Assembly: GCF_900107765.1 (NCBI RefSeq)
Contig: NZ_FNQY01000009.1
Coordinates: 62,001-126,000, forward strand
Origin: Arachidicoccus rhizosphaerae
GTDB lineage: Bacteria; Bacteroidota; Bacteroidia; Chitinophagales; Chitinophagaceae
Length of the DNA: 64,000 nucleotides
Reading direction: 5' to 3'
Position 1 is the stretch's first letter, and every line of letters begins with the position of its first letter. A program made the translations under genes and the position numbers. Below the pieces are notes generated by a model. It was not told the origin of the DNA. It did no database searches and worked only from the letters and a program-made list of their open reading frames with translations. This document shows, in pieces, positions 8,265 to 17,619 of the stretch.

Positions 8265-9132
8265 GGCTGAGAAGCGCTTGAGCATCCAAAGACAGTGTGA
8301 ACTGTTAGACTTGCCCAGGAGCAGCTATTATTATACCCCATCTGAAGAAACGGCTGAAAACCTAGACCTTATGGATATGATAGACAAAACCCATTTGAAG
8401 CATCCTTACTACGGCGTAAAGCGTATGCGTGCTGAATTGAGCACTCCCCAGCGTCCATTAAATGAGAAACGAATACGCCGGCTAATGCGCAAAATGGGGC
8501 TAGAGGCCATTTATCCCAAATCCAACACGAGCAAGCCATGTAAATGGAACGAAAAGTTCCCTTATTTGCTACGAGGGGTGGATATTGAACGCGCCAATCA
8601 GGTCTGGAGCACGGATATCACCTATATACCTATGGCCAGGGGATTTATGTACTTGTGTGCGGTTATTGATTGGCAAAGTCGCTACATTCTTTCCTGGACT
8701 TTAAGCAATACACTGACTACAGATTTCTGTATTGAAGCCGTTCAGCAAGCCATCGACCGATATGGGGTTCCGGAGATCATCAATACGGATCAAGGCAGTC
8801 AGTTTACCTCGGAAGAGTATGTAACGATGGTCAAGGGGTATGGTATCCGTCACAGTATGGACGGCAAGGGTCGTGCAACGGACAATATCGCAATCGAGCG
8901 GTTTTGGCGAAGCTTAAAATATGAGAATATTTATTTGTACAGCTATAAAAGTAGCTTAGAGTTATACACCGGCATTAAGGAATATATGGCATTTTACAAC
9001 GAAGAGCGCAAGCACCAAAGTTTAGAAGAAAAAACGCCAAAGGCTGTATATATGGGTCTTAATGATCCTACCGCTTTTACCACAGAAAATTTTCTATACG
9101 GCTCGTCAAGCTTTGGGGGCTTGACGGCCTAA
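8230..9132 (+). CDS. IS3-family transposase OrfB (DDE integrase)
   Basis: A catalytic subunit of about 300 residues with an HTH_21 region (residues 45-100, HPYYGVKRMRAEL) and an rve-type integrase core. The DDE residues are visible: D in VWSTDITYIP, D in INTDQGSQF and E in NIAIERFWRSLK. The listed start is a TTG; the first in-frame stop upstream is at 8206-8208, so translation must begin here or arrive by frameshift from OrfA. Relative to OrfA it is in the +1 (equivalently -2) frame, not the usual -1. The core looks intact. Confidence 0.9.
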   Translation: MAKTGRLALVNKAEKRLSIQRQCELLDLPRSSYYYTPSEETAENLDLMDMIDKTHLKHPYYGVKRMRAELSTPQRPLNEKRIRRLMRKMGLEAIYPKSNTSKPCKWNEKFPYLLRGVDIERANQVWSTDITYIPMARGFMYLCAVIDWQSRYILSWTLSNTLTTDFCIEAVQQAIDRYGVPEIINTDQGSQFTSEEYVTMVKGYGIRHSMDGKGRATDNIAIERFWRSLKYENIYLYSYKSSLELYTGIKEYMAFYNEERKHQSLEEKTPKAVYMGLNDPTAFTTENFLYGSSSFGGLTA

Positions 9133-9229
9133 AAATTTTCCATGGAAAAAGCTACATCAAAATGAATAGCAGTTATCTTTACAACACCAATTATAAAACC
9201 CAAAATTTCTGTCTAAACATTGGGGAGTA

Positions 9230-9702
9230 CAATAAGCCTCGCAGAACATCCAGCATTCAGGACGAGGAAAAATCCTATCTTTTCCAAATAACTAACGGGC
9301 ACTAATTAGTCCTGAAGGTACGTCAAATTCTTACGAGAATTTAACAATGTATTTGCTCCTGTATGAATATCGGATAAGGAATAAGTCGACTGTGTTTTTT
9401 ACAGAACGGACTAGACGAACAACAGCAGGTCGTTTAATCAGCCGGCTCTCCTCGTTTCTAGCGAATATCTTATATAACACCGATTGTCAATGGTAAACAT
9501 GAGAACGTACCGAGTTTAAGTAAGGCGCTGATCCTTATGGACTTAAACTAACAAAGCATGATTTGTGTACACCGAGCCCCTGAAGTAATCTTCTTTTGCA
9601 AATCTCGAATCAGTCAAAGGGTAGATTGTGTTTTGACAATGTTTTGCCAGTTTTAGCCTCTCGGGTTGATTTTTATACTTGCTGGAGATTTAAAATATTT
9701 GC
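9230..9702. other. Gene-free region right of the IS
   Basis: No reading frame of useful length on either strand; the frames are riddled with stops. It may be eroded coding sequence, but I could not match it to anything. The promoter of the next gene lies at its end (9706-9713). Confidence 0.5.
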
Positions 9703-9705
9703 ATG

Positions 9706-9713
9706 TATATTTG
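9706..9713 (+). promoter_or_regulatory. Bacteroidetes-type -7 promoter box (TATATTTG)
   Basis: TATATTTG fits the TAnnTTTG box and lies 16 bases before the ATG at 9730. No good -33 TTTG stands at the ideal distance. Because it overlaps the first possible ATG (9703), it supports 9730 as the true start. Confidence 0.45.
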
Positions 9714-9729
9714 TGTCTTAAATAAACTA

Positions 9730-10473
9730 ATGAAAAGGAACTGCTTATTTCTATTGTACGTAGTCCTAGTAGCCTGCTTTGGCTGCTCGAAAAACAGCGA
9801 CAATCAGAAAATAAAATTACGGATGGGCTCTTATTATCTTTCTGATACGGTTTATTTTGATTCGCTGAGGCTGTATACAAGACATACAGTTACATCGGAT
9901 ACCAGCGTTATTAGCCCGATACTAAACCGTTTTGCAAATGAAGAATTCTTTGGTAATGATATTATCGGATTCACAAAAAATGAATTTAAACTGATTCCTG
10001 ATTACCAAACACTGGACAACCCGTTTGCAAATAGCTCTGTCAAAATTCTTTCTGGACAAATTGCTATATTACTAAATTTCCCTGTCGTGAAAGACTCAAC
10101 AATCTGTGATATCACACCAAATTCTGATGGTACATATACCCTCACTAATAGAGATTCATCAGATTACTACGCAGCTGGCTGCAGCGCCATCGAATTAAGC
10201 ATGCTTGATACCTTGGATTTCCGTAAGTACAGAATACATGGTGGCGTTGATGTAACTTCTCTCATATATCGAGGACGTAATAAATTTCTTATTGAACAAA
10301 AAAATGGACAAATAGTCATTCATGCTTTCACTGTATTAATTTATAGTTCGGAGGGATGTTGGGGATTAATCAGCAATTCACTGAAAAGGCATTTTCCTCC
10401 AACTATAAACCTATTGAAGCCGGGTGACACAGTCCTGATTCAAAACAAAACATTTGCATATAAACAATTATGA
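9730..10473 (+). CDS. Putative lipoprotein of unknown function
   Basis: A 247-residue protein with a lipoprotein signal: MKRNCLFLLYVVLVACFGCS, with the lipidated Cys in VACFGC. I chose 9730 rather than the ATG at 9703 because it gives a clean basic n-region directly before the hydrophobic stretch. The mature part is beta-rich with many Asp/Ser/Thr and is probably anchored in the outer or inner membrane facing the periplasm. No family is recognised. It stands alone between an IS element and the convergent permease genes. Confidence 0.7.
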   Translation: MKRNCLFLLYVVLVACFGCSKNSDNQKIKLRMGSYYLSDTVYFDSLRLYTRHTVTSDTSVISPILNRFANEEFFGNDIIGFTKNEFKLIPDYQTLDNPFANSSVKILSGQIAILLNFPVVKDSTICDITPNSDGTYTLTNRDSSDYYAAGCSAIELSMLDTLDFRKYRIHGGVDVTSLIYRGRNKFLIEQKNGQIVIHAFTVLIYSSEGCWGLISNSLKRHFPPTINLLKPGDTVLIQNKTFAYKQL

Positions 10474-10672
10474 TAATCAAAATTCCTTTATAACTATATG
10501 AGTTAAGTAGGGGTGATTTTATTGTGGGAAACGCAGTTAGCCTGTGTTAAAATTTATGTATCAATTATTCCTTTATGTGGTTGTTAGAAATTGCTCATAT
10601 TTTTCGGGCCGAGACTGGTTTTAGAAGTTGGCTGACAGATGTGAAAATAGTTTTTTAGAATGGCCTTACCTT

Positions 10673-13042
10673 TTATTCTGATTTAATAGATTCTACCGGA
10701 TTCGCTCTGGCTGTTTTAAGAGCCTGTAATCCTACCGTCAGTAATGCGATGAGCATGGCACCTACACCTGCCGCTAAAAATGCCCGCCAGCTAATATCTA
10801 TCTTATATGCATATTGGGATAACCATCGGTTCATCAGATACCAGGAAACAGGGGTCGCGATTATAAAGGCAATCAGTACCTGATATATAAATTCTTTTGA
10901 TAGAAGTATCAATATTGCTGACACTCTGGCGCCGAGGACTTTTCGAATGCCAATTTCCTTTTTACGTCTTGAAACGGAATGCAATATTAAGCCCAGTAAG
11001 CCCAGGCCGGATATAAAAATAGCTAAAAAAGAAAAACATCCGGAAATTTTACTCAATGTGTTTTCGTTCTGATATAATTTATTATAGTCATCTTGGATGA
11101 AGGCGTAATTAAATGGTAGCCCCGGGTTTACTTCCTTGTGAAGTTGTTTTAAATCTGCCATAACCTTGGTTGTCATTCCTGCCTCTATACGAATTAATGT
11201 ATGCCCGTAATCCAAATTGGACCAATGTAAAATCAATGGCTTAATGGCATCATGTAAGGAAGCAAAATGGAAGTCTTTAATGACGCCAATGATTTCTCCT
11301 TTTTGGCGCCCTGAGGTAATGAGCTGCCCAATTGGATCCTTCAGCCCCATGGCGTGCTGCGCTGATTCATTAATTATGAATCCGGTGGTATCAGCTGCTC
11401 TCCCGGGGATGTAGTCGCGTCCTGCAATAAGATGAAGGCCCATTGTCTGGATGAAATCATATCCAACATAAGACTGTGTAAAAGACGTGATCTGGTTTAC
11501 ATCTTTTCCCGGCCATAGGACCGCGGTGGTCCAACTGCCAATGTTTGTCGGGCTTTCTTGTATGGTTGATAATGACCTAACTCCCGGAATGGCTCTCGCT
11601 TTTTGCTTAAAATAGGTGTATTTTTTGGCCATATTTCCCTGAAGATGAATATCCAGTAAATCTTTTTTGTTATAGCCTAAGGCGGTCTCTTGCATATAAT
11701 CCAGTTGCTGGTCGACAATAACGGTAGCAACAATGAGTGCAATGGCGATAGTAAATTGAAATACCACTAAGCCCTTTCTGAAAATATTCGCCTTAGGTAC
11801 GCCCATATTACCCTTTAGAACCAGCGCCGGTTTAAAAGAGGATATGAGTATGGCTGGGTATAATCCGGCTGCGATCCCTATAACAAGTGCCAACGTCAGG
11901 ACTTTCAACCAAAATTGTATATCTCCGAAGGGAAATAGTATTTGTTTGCCTACAAAAGTATTAAAGGAAGGTAATAAGCAATTTACAACCAACAGCGCCA
12001 TTATAAGGGAGATAAAAACCAAAAGCATGGATTCCGCCATAAACTGCATGATCAAATGGAGCCGTGAAGCCCCTGCCACTTTACGCACTCCGACTTCTTT
12101 CGCTCTTTTCGTCGCTTGTGCCGTTGACAGGTTAATAAAGTTTACACAGGCAATTGCGATAATAAAAATAGCAATTATACTAAATAGGCGAACCAATTCA
12201 ATCCGTCCACCGGCCAATTGCCCGTTATCAAATTGGTCCTGAAGATAGCTGTTTTTGAAAAGCTGCATGCCGAGTTCTGTATGATGTTGCTCTGAATGCT
12301 CGGTGTATTTATAAAGAAAATGATCTAGCTTTTTTGCCACTTGTTGTGGATCCGCATTTTCTTTCAACATGATCAGCGTATTGGGACCAGTATTGCTCCA
12401 CACTTGAGTATAAGGGGATTCTTCCAGGAAAACTGACCAGTTAACCATACAATCATATTTTGCGGATGCACTGCTCGGTAGATCTTTGAAAATTCCCGTT
12501 ACCTGCAACTCCTTGCCGTCCTCAGTTTGAATTGACTTTCCAAAAGCTGTCTCTGCACTACCAAACATACCTTTAGCCATTGTCTCAGAAATACATAGGC
12601 TTTGTGGAGATGCTAATGCGTTGGCCTTATTGCCCATGATAAAGGGATAATTCATCATTTTAAAGTAGTCTGAATCTGCATAGTAGGTGTCATAAATCAG
12701 ACTTTTGTCACCTGCTTTATATAGTACTTTGTCAGGTGTATCTTTTAACCAAGAGACATTGGCGGCATATTGAATCTCTGGAATCTCTTTTTTGAGTGCT
12801 GCGCCAAGTATGCCTGGTGTTGAATACTCTCCATTTCTTTGTCCGCCAACATATGAACTTTCGTAGATGATGTAAACGCGGTTGTTATCCACCGTATTAT
12901 GATCAGTTTGTCGTTCATTTCTGATCCATAAGAAAATGAACAAGCTAAATGTAATGCCTAGGACTAATCCGAGCATATTGATAATGGTATCAGCTTTGCG
13001 GCCGAAAGCGCTTCGTGTAGCAATTTTTAAGGAATGAAACAT
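10673..13042 (-). CDS. ABC transporter permease, MacB/FtsX type (downstream copy)
   Basis: A 789-residue inner-membrane protein of the large Bacteroidetes MacB-like permease family. TM1 is at residues 20-42 and is followed by a periplasmic MacB_PCD domain. The first FtsX domain (around 285-405) carries STAQATKRAKEVGVRKVAGA; a second periplasmic region and a C-terminal FtsX domain with SRRKKEIGIRKVLGA (around 690) and the last helices follow. Such permeases export small molecules or work as mechanotransmitters with a separate ATPase; no ATPase gene is nearby. It lies 77 bases downstream of a paralogous permease and is probably co-transcribed with it. The frame is complete. Confidence 0.9.
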   Translation of the reverse strand: MFHSLKIATRSAFGRKADTIINMLGLVLGITFSLFIFLWIRNERQTDHNTVDNNRVYIIYESSYVGGQRNGEYSTPGILGAALKKEIPEIQYAANVSWLKDTPDKVLYKAGDKSLIYDTYYADSDYFKMMNYPFIMGNKANALASPQSLCISETMAKGMFGSAETAFGKSIQTEDGKELQVTGIFKDLPSSASAKYDCMVNWSVFLEESPYTQVWSNTGPNTLIMLKENADPQQVAKKLDHFLYKYTEHSEQHHTELGMQLFKNSYLQDQFDNGQLAGGRIELVRLFSIIAIFIIAIACVNFINLSTAQATKRAKEVGVRKVAGASRLHLIMQFMAESMLLVFISLIMALLVVNCLLPSFNTFVGKQILFPFGDIQFWLKVLTLALVIGIAAGLYPAILISSFKPALVLKGNMGVPKANIFRKGLVVFQFTIAIALIVATVIVDQQLDYMQETALGYNKKDLLDIHLQGNMAKKYTYFKQKARAIPGVRSLSTIQESPTNIGSWTTAVLWPGKDVNQITSFTQSYVGYDFIQTMGLHLIAGRDYIPGRAADTTGFIINESAQHAMGLKDPIGQLITSGRQKGEIIGVIKDFHFASLHDAIKPLILHWSNLDYGHTLIRIEAGMTTKVMADLKQLHKEVNPGLPFNYAFIQDDYNKLYQNENTLSKISGCFSFLAIFISGLGLLGLILHSVSRRKKEIGIRKVLGARVSAILILLSKEFIYQVLIAFIIATPVSWYLMNRWLSQYAYKIDISWRAFLAAGVGAMLIALLTVGLQALKTARANPVESIKSE

Positions 13043-13119
13043 GATTTTGAGTTATCGCTTGGAGGCGGGTCTTGAAATCGTTTACTAAATTAATTTATTA
13101 GTGAAAAAATCTGTGTTGG

Positions 13120-15495
13120 CTATTCAGAGTGTAGGCTTTCTACAGGATTTACCTTTGCCGCCTTTAGAGCATGGAAGAAGATGGTTGTAGCGGCAATAAT
13201 GACAGTTAATAAAATCGCACTTCCATAAAGCCACCAGCGAACGGTTATTCTGTATGGGTATTGCTGGAGCCAATTGTGGGTAAACAATAACGCCACCGGA
13301 ATACTGATCAAACCGGCCAGGAAGACCAATTTCAGGAAACTGCCCGATAGCATCCTTAGGATCGAAAACACGGACGCTCCAAGTATTTTTCGAATGCCAA
13401 TTTCCTTGGTTCGCTGTTCTGCCATAAAAGCAGTCAAGCCGAAAAGGCCCAGGCATGAAATAAAAATAGATAAGCCCCCAAAGAGCATAGACAAGTTTCC
13501 CTTGATCGTTTGTGCCTGGAATAGTTCATCAAACTCCTCATCTAAGAAATGGTATTCAAAGGGATAGTCAGGAGAGGCTGAGCTAAATATCGTTTTTATC
13601 TGACCCAGAGCAGCTGGTATATTAGTCTCTTTTCGTAGTCGGATGTACAATGATTTTCCCGTTTCACCATTCTCGTCGTCAATCAGAACCATCGGCCCAG
13701 GTTGAAGAGCGTGAATATCATCGTGGACAAAATCCTTGCAAATGCCTACAATCCTGTATTTGTCATTTGTCGGTTCAGTTCCCCATTGAATAAGTGACCC
13801 AATCTTTCCCTCTTTTCCCATCTGTCTAGCCATGGCTTCGTTTATAATTACTGCTGTGGAGTCTGTTTTGCTTGGCTGAAATTGGGTTCCCGATACAACA
13901 GGGATGTTTAATGTGCGCAGAAAATCCGCACTTGCAAAGTTAACAGCAATGGTTGTTTTAACTGATTCCGGGCGCCCTTTCCAGTACAGATTTGTTGTAG
14001 TCCTGGTAGTTGAATATGGTGTTGATGTACACATGCTTACATTTTCCACGTCATTTATGGCTAATAAGCTTTGTCTTACATGGGGGTATTTTTTTTCGAT
14101 GTCCTCTGCATGAGGAATAGATAATACTTGGTCTTGATTAAACCCTAAAGAACGATTCTTTGTGAATTGGATCTGCCGGTATATGACGAAAGTGGCTATT
14201 ATAAGAATAATAGACAACGAAAATTGAAATACTACCAAAGTTTTGCGCAAAAGACCTGCTGACCCAGCGCCATTTATCTTTTGTTTCCTTAAATTATTGA
14301 TGGGCAAAAAACCAGATAGGAAAAGCGCCGGATAGCTTCCGGCAATCAGACCGCAAAAAAGGCATATACCAACAATAAAAAATAGATGTGCCGGCTCAAA
14401 TAATTGCATGAGCAGAGGAACGCCTATGAGCTGACTGAATGAAGGCAGTGCTAACCGGACAATTACCAGCGCAAACAGGACCGAAATAGTGGCATACACA
14501 ATTGCTTCTCCCATGAATTGAAAGATAAGGATCCTACGTTTAGCACCAAGCACCTTTCTTATTCCAACTTCTTTCGCTCTTTGGGTAGCTCTCGCAGTTG
14601 ACAAATTCATGAAATTGATACAGGCGATCAAAAGAATGGCCAGTGCGATACATGAGAACAACCTGACCATCGTAATTTTTCCAGCGCCAGAAGGTTGTCC
14701 CATGCTATTAAACTCTCCATACAAGTGCATATCCTTAAACGGATACAATGAGAAGAAATTCTGATCCTGCTTGCCTTTCAATGCTTTTCTGAGTTCTTTA
14801 TTAATTTTAAGGACGTTGGCATTAGGTGCAATACTGACAAAGGTTCTAGGGCTACTGTTCCCCCAATCTTTAAGCCAACTAAAACGCGGTTCATTAAGAT
14901 CAAAAGGCAACAATATATCAAAGTCAAAATCCATGTTATCCGGAAGCGATTCAATAACTGCCTGTACTGTATAAGATGTTTCATTATCCAATTTCAATGA
15001 TTGGCCTATTGGGTTCCCTTCCCCAAAAAAAGCTTTAGCTACCTTTTCTGTAACTACAATTTTATCAGGGTGGCTAAAAATATTTTTTAGTGTTCCTTTG
15101 AGAAGATGGAAGTTAAAGATGGAAAAGAAATCCTGATTCGTCGCCTTTCCGTCGAAATATAGATGCTTGTTTCCATCGCTAACCAACAGTCCCCCTCTCG
15201 TAGCAACTGGCGCTGCAAATGTGATCTCAGGGATCTTATTTTTTATTTCCTCGGCTAGGGGACCTGGACCAACGGATGTAGTTTTAATTTCGCCATTTTG
15301 TGGGATATGGCGTTCAACCTGATAAATCTGCGAAAGATTATTAAATTGCTTATTCCAGGAAAATTGAGATTCAACCCAGAGTAGAATCAACATAGCAGCA
15401 GCAATTCCAATAGCTAGACCGGATATATTCAAGAAACTGAAGACTTTATTTCGCTTAATGTTTGTGAATACGCTTTTAATAAAATACTTCCACAT
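13120..15495 (-). CDS. ABC transporter permease, MacB/FtsX type (upstream copy)
   Basis: About 791 residues, the same architecture as the gene downstream: TM1 near residues 19-41 after FTNIKRNKVFSFLNISGLAIG, MacB_PCD periplasmic domain, first FtsX domain with STARATQRAKEVGIRKVLGA, then a second half ending with a domain containing AEQRTKEIGIRKILGA. The frame is open 60 bases further upstream, but MWKYFIKSVFTNIKRNK (start at 15495) is the normal family start, so I prefer it. The ATPase partner is missing from the window. The IS element at 15636 sits 140 bases upstream and may affect its promoter. Confidence 0.9.
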   Translation of the reverse strand: MWKYFIKSVFTNIKRNKVFSFLNISGLAIGIAAAMLILLWVESQFSWNKQFNNLSQIYQVERHIPQNGEIKTTSVGPGPLAEEIKNKIPEITFAAPVATRGGLLVSDGNKHLYFDGKATNQDFFSIFNFHLLKGTLKNIFSHPDKIVVTEKVAKAFFGEGNPIGQSLKLDNETSYTVQAVIESLPDNMDFDFDILLPFDLNEPRFSWLKDWGNSSPRTFVSIAPNANVLKINKELRKALKGKQDQNFFSLYPFKDMHLYGEFNSMGQPSGAGKITMVRLFSCIALAILLIACINFMNLSTARATQRAKEVGIRKVLGAKRRILIFQFMGEAIVYATISVLFALVIVRLALPSFSQLIGVPLLMQLFEPAHLFFIVGICLFCGLIAGSYPALFLSGFLPINNLRKQKINGAGSAGLLRKTLVVFQFSLSIILIIATFVIYRQIQFTKNRSLGFNQDQVLSIPHAEDIEKKYPHVRQSLLAINDVENVSMCTSTPYSTTRTTTNLYWKGRPESVKTTIAVNFASADFLRTLNIPVVSGTQFQPSKTDSTAVIINEAMARQMGKEGKIGSLIQWGTEPTNDKYRIVGICKDFVHDDIHALQPGPMVLIDDENGETGKSLYIRLRKETNIPAALGQIKTIFSSASPDYPFEYHFLDEEFDELFQAQTIKGNLSMLFGGLSIFISCLGLFGLTAFMAEQRTKEIGIRKILGASVFSILRMLSGSFLKLVFLAGLISIPVALLFTHNWLQQYPYRITVRWWLYGSAILLTVIIAATTIFFHALKAAKVNPVESLHSE

Positions 15496-15632
15496 AATTA
15501 TAGAGAATGATAATTGAACATGGATTTCAACCATTATGCCAGTCTCATATTGCATTGATAACCAGTCATAAATATTTTTTTCGAATTTCTAGATTTGTTC
15601 GTTTCCGAACAGGGTTGTGTTATTATCGCACA

Positions 15633-15635
15633 TTA
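15633..15635. repeat. Target-site duplication TTA, left copy
   Basis: TTA immediately left of the IS end at 15636, repeated immediately right of the other end (17377-17379). A 3-bp duplication is normal for the IS3 family. Confidence 0.75.
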
Positions 15636-15772
15636 TGTCTCGTCCTAATATAGCTATACAGGTGAATAGATAAATCCTGAAAATGTTATACAACCGACTT
15701 TTTTCATCCTAAAAACACTTTACAGGAAAAATTTTATGTTAAAGAAGTATTATAAAGATACATTTTTTATTT

Positions 15773-15848
15773 AGTGCCCCCCTAAAATAGTTTTAATTTG
15801 ATTACGCTTCGCTTCATCTCATTAAAACCATTTTAGGTGCCGGGCACT
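15773..15848 (-). repeat. Large imperfect hairpin after OrfB, inside the IS
   Basis: AGTGCCCCCCTAAAATAG (left) and ATTTTAGGTGCCGGGCACT (right) pair with few mismatches, extended by TTTTAAT/ATTAAAA, around a loop of about 23 bases. It stands just past the OrfB stop and could end OrfB transcripts or block read-through. A small inserted non-autonomous element is the alternative. Confidence 0.5.
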
Positions 15849-15901
15849 TTTTAAGTATGTGATTCCGTAAATTATATGTCTTCTTTTGGGAGCTGACTGC
15901 T

Positions 15902-16792
15902 TTAAATACTGGCTTTATATCTTGGGTAGTTCTTCCATTTTCTTTTTAAAAGAACTCCTTGCTCGTGAGCCTGGTCTGGAGTCATATAATCACAGCTGCT
16001 ATGCGGTCTAAAATAGTTATACGCGGATATGCTTTCCTTGATGTGCTTATATGTTTGTTCAAAACCAAAGCTGGATGAATGCAGATTAAATTCTTCTTTA
16101 ATAATACCGTTAACCCTTTCTGCCAGCGCATTTTCAAGAGGATCTCCCGACTGCGTCATACTTATAGCTATGTTTGAATTTTGCAGTAATTCTACATATT
16201 CTTTACAGCAATATTGAGACCCTCTATCTGAATGATGAATAAGACGATCTTCGTAACAGCGATTGGCTAACGCCATTTTAAGCGCATTTACACAGCCTTG
16301 GGCTGACAGGTCACCCCGAAAACAAAAACCCATAATTTTACGGGAGTAAGCATCTGTCACCAAACTCAAATAACTCCAGCTACTACCAATTCTAATATAG
16401 GTTATGTCACTTACCCAAACCTGTTCAGGGCGTGTAACAGTTAAACCTTCTATCAGGTTCGCATATTTATGCATCCAATGTCGGGAATCAGTAGTAACTG
16501 CTTTTCTTTTATACTGTCTGATCAGCATTTTATGGCTGCGCAATAGCGCAAATAAGTAATCTCTGCCAATATGAAACTCATGATGTCCTAGCTTGTTCTG
16601 TAACAAGTAATGTAATTTACGAACACCCACACGTGGCAGTCTTTTTCGTATTTCTTGTATGCATTGCAGTATAAGATCCTCTTTTAAATTGTTGTCCTGC
16701 TCCCGCCATAGATGATCATAATAGGCATGCCGGGTTTTGCCAAACAGTCGGCACAGAGCTTCCTTACTGATATCTGGATAGTCCTGCTTCAT
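15902..16792 (-). CDS. IS3-family transposase OrfB (IS150-like)
   Basis: A 296-residue DDE transposase: an HTH_21-like region (residues 45-100, LPRVGVRKLHYLLQ), then the integrase core with D in VWVSDITYI, D in LIHHSDRGSQY and E in NALAERVNGIIKEE. It ends with YNYFRPHSSCDYMTPDQAH, a typical family tail. The ATG overlaps the OrfA stop (ATGA, 16789-16792) and lies in the -1 frame of OrfA after an A6 run, so translational coupling or a -1 frameshift can produce the fused transposase. Confidence 0.93.
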   Translation of the reverse strand: MKQDYPDISKEALCRLFGKTRHAYYDHLWREQDNNLKEDLILQCIQEIRKRLPRVGVRKLHYLLQNKLGHHEFHIGRDYLFALLRSHKMLIRQYKRKAVTTDSRHWMHKYANLIEGLTVTRPEQVWVSDITYIRIGSSWSYLSLVTDAYSRKIMGFCFRGDLSAQGCVNALKMALANRCYEDRLIHHSDRGSQYCCKEYVELLQNSNIAISMTQSGDPLENALAERVNGIIKEEFNLHSSSFGFEQTYKHIKESISAYNYFRPHSSCDYMTPDQAHEQGVLLKRKWKNYPRYKASI

Positions 16793-17340
16793 TTTTTCGA
16801 CCGCTTGGCACCAGCTTTTTTTCTGATTGGAATTTTAAATTGTTCTTCAGCTACATCTATAAGAGTATTGAGTGCCTTAATCTTGAGCTCAGCCTCTTCC
16901 AGGGCTTTCTTTAACGCTGCTGCATCTTCCAGAGATATGGGCTCTGCTCTTGTTTCATTCTTTGCCATACTCATTGTTATTTCACTAAGTTCGGCCTTTT
17001 CTCGTTTAGCAGCCTCTAAATATCTTCTTACAGCTTGAACATTGGGCAATCCATAGGCTGATTGAGCCTCTTTAATGCTCATACCTCTCTCCAATACTGC
17101 TCTTACAAGTGATCGCCGCTGAGAAGCACTCAAAGGCTCTATGCCTTCCAAATAACCAGGACTGGCATAATCTCTGACCCAGCCACTTAACGTACTTGCC
17201 GACAACTCATATCGATCAATAATCTCTTTTCGGGTTGCTCCTCGTTCAATAGATTTAACAATATCCATGATTTTTTGCTGACTAAACCTTGGACGTTTTC
17301 CATCTTTTTGCTCAATTCCCAAATTTTCTGCCATATACAC
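16789..17340 (-). CDS. IS3-family transposase OrfA (IS150-like, two HTH motifs)
   Basis: A 183-residue DNA-binding subunit, longer than the usual 100-residue OrfA, as in the IS150 subgroup. Two helix-turn-helix units are visible: FSQQKIMDIVKSIERGATRK, continuing to a second helix near residue 45, and LVRAVLERGMSIKEAQSAYG. A coiled coil follows at 135-170 (LEDAAALKKALEEAELKIKA). The Lys-rich end ...AKRSKK overlaps the OrfB start. The start ATG lies close to the IS right end. Confidence 0.9.
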   Translation of the reverse strand: MYMAENLGIEQKDGKRPRFSQQKIMDIVKSIERGATRKEIIDRYELSASTLSGWVRDYASPGYLEGIEPLSASQRRSLVRAVLERGMSIKEAQSAYGLPNVQAVRRYLEAAKREKAELSEITMSMAKNETRAEPISLEDAAALKKALEEAELKIKALNTLIDVAEEQFKIPIRKKAGAKRSKK

Positions 17341-17376
17341 TAATTTTTTAGTGTATAGTTATATTAGGACGGGTCA

Positions 17377-17379
17377 TTA
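17377..17379. repeat. Target-site duplication TTA, right copy
   Basis: Matches the TTA left of the IS. The bases that follow (17380-17393) resemble the IS's own left terminus. Confidence 0.7.
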
Positions 17380-17390
17380 TGTCTTGTCCT

Positions 17391-17533
17391 AATTCCAGGG
17401 ATTGCTACTAATTCTTTGAGATAGCCGTTGTGGCTTGCATTGCTGTTTATTGGTAGTAAACGCCCTTACTTGATGCGGCAAGGATAATCAGCGTATCGAT
17501 CAATAATGTCCGCCGCAATAGGCATAATAAACT
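17391..17533 (-). pseudogene. Fragment of a second tyrosine integrase
   Basis: Read on the minus strand this gives MPIAADIIDRYADYPCRIK, a stop, then GRLLPINSNASHNGYLKELV. It matches residues about 309-357 of the intact integrase at 20231-21526 (MPIAAEIIDKYANHPCRVND, then GLLLPINSNARYNGYLKELA) with roughly three quarters of the bases conserved. It has an internal TAA and both flanks are lost; the IS ends where the similarity fades. It is therefore the fossil of a related integrase, not a copy in use, and marks an older element at this site. Confidence 0.85.
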
Positions 17534-17619
17534 ATCCTCAATGTTAGTAGCGTCACTTAAGGTCTAAAGATAGCTGTTTTTGTACGGCTCACTCAAAACA
17601 ATAATAACAATAGCAAAAA

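Larger units (their letters stand above)
7882..9229 (+). mobile_element. IS3-family insertion sequence
   Basis: The element is bounded by imperfect inverted repeats: the left end begins TACTCCCCAAATCTTGGACAG and the right end, read inward, TACTCCCCAATGTTTAGACAG (17 of 21 identical). The total of about 1348 bp and the two overlapping transposase frames fit the IS3 family. I see no convincing target-site duplication: the flanks are ATAA on the left and CAAT on the right. That may reflect later change or recombination at one end. Confidence 0.85.
15636..17376 (-). mobile_element. IS3-family insertion sequence, IS150-like, complete
   Basis: The ends are clear. The left end is TGTCTCGTCCTAATATAGCT and continues ATACA; the right end, read inward, is TGACCCGTCCTAATATAACT and continues ATACA. 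Both have the TG..CA termini of the family. The flanking duplication is TTA. OrfA and OrfB are both on the minus strand. At 1741 bp it is slightly long, because about 240 non-coding bases lie between the OrfB stop and the left end, including the hairpin at 15773-15848. Both transposase frames look intact, so the element may still be active. Confidence 0.88.

Noticed and set aside
7878-9234. Target-site duplication for the first IS3 element
   Set aside because: Flanking triplets and tetramers do not match in any reasonable placement of the ends.
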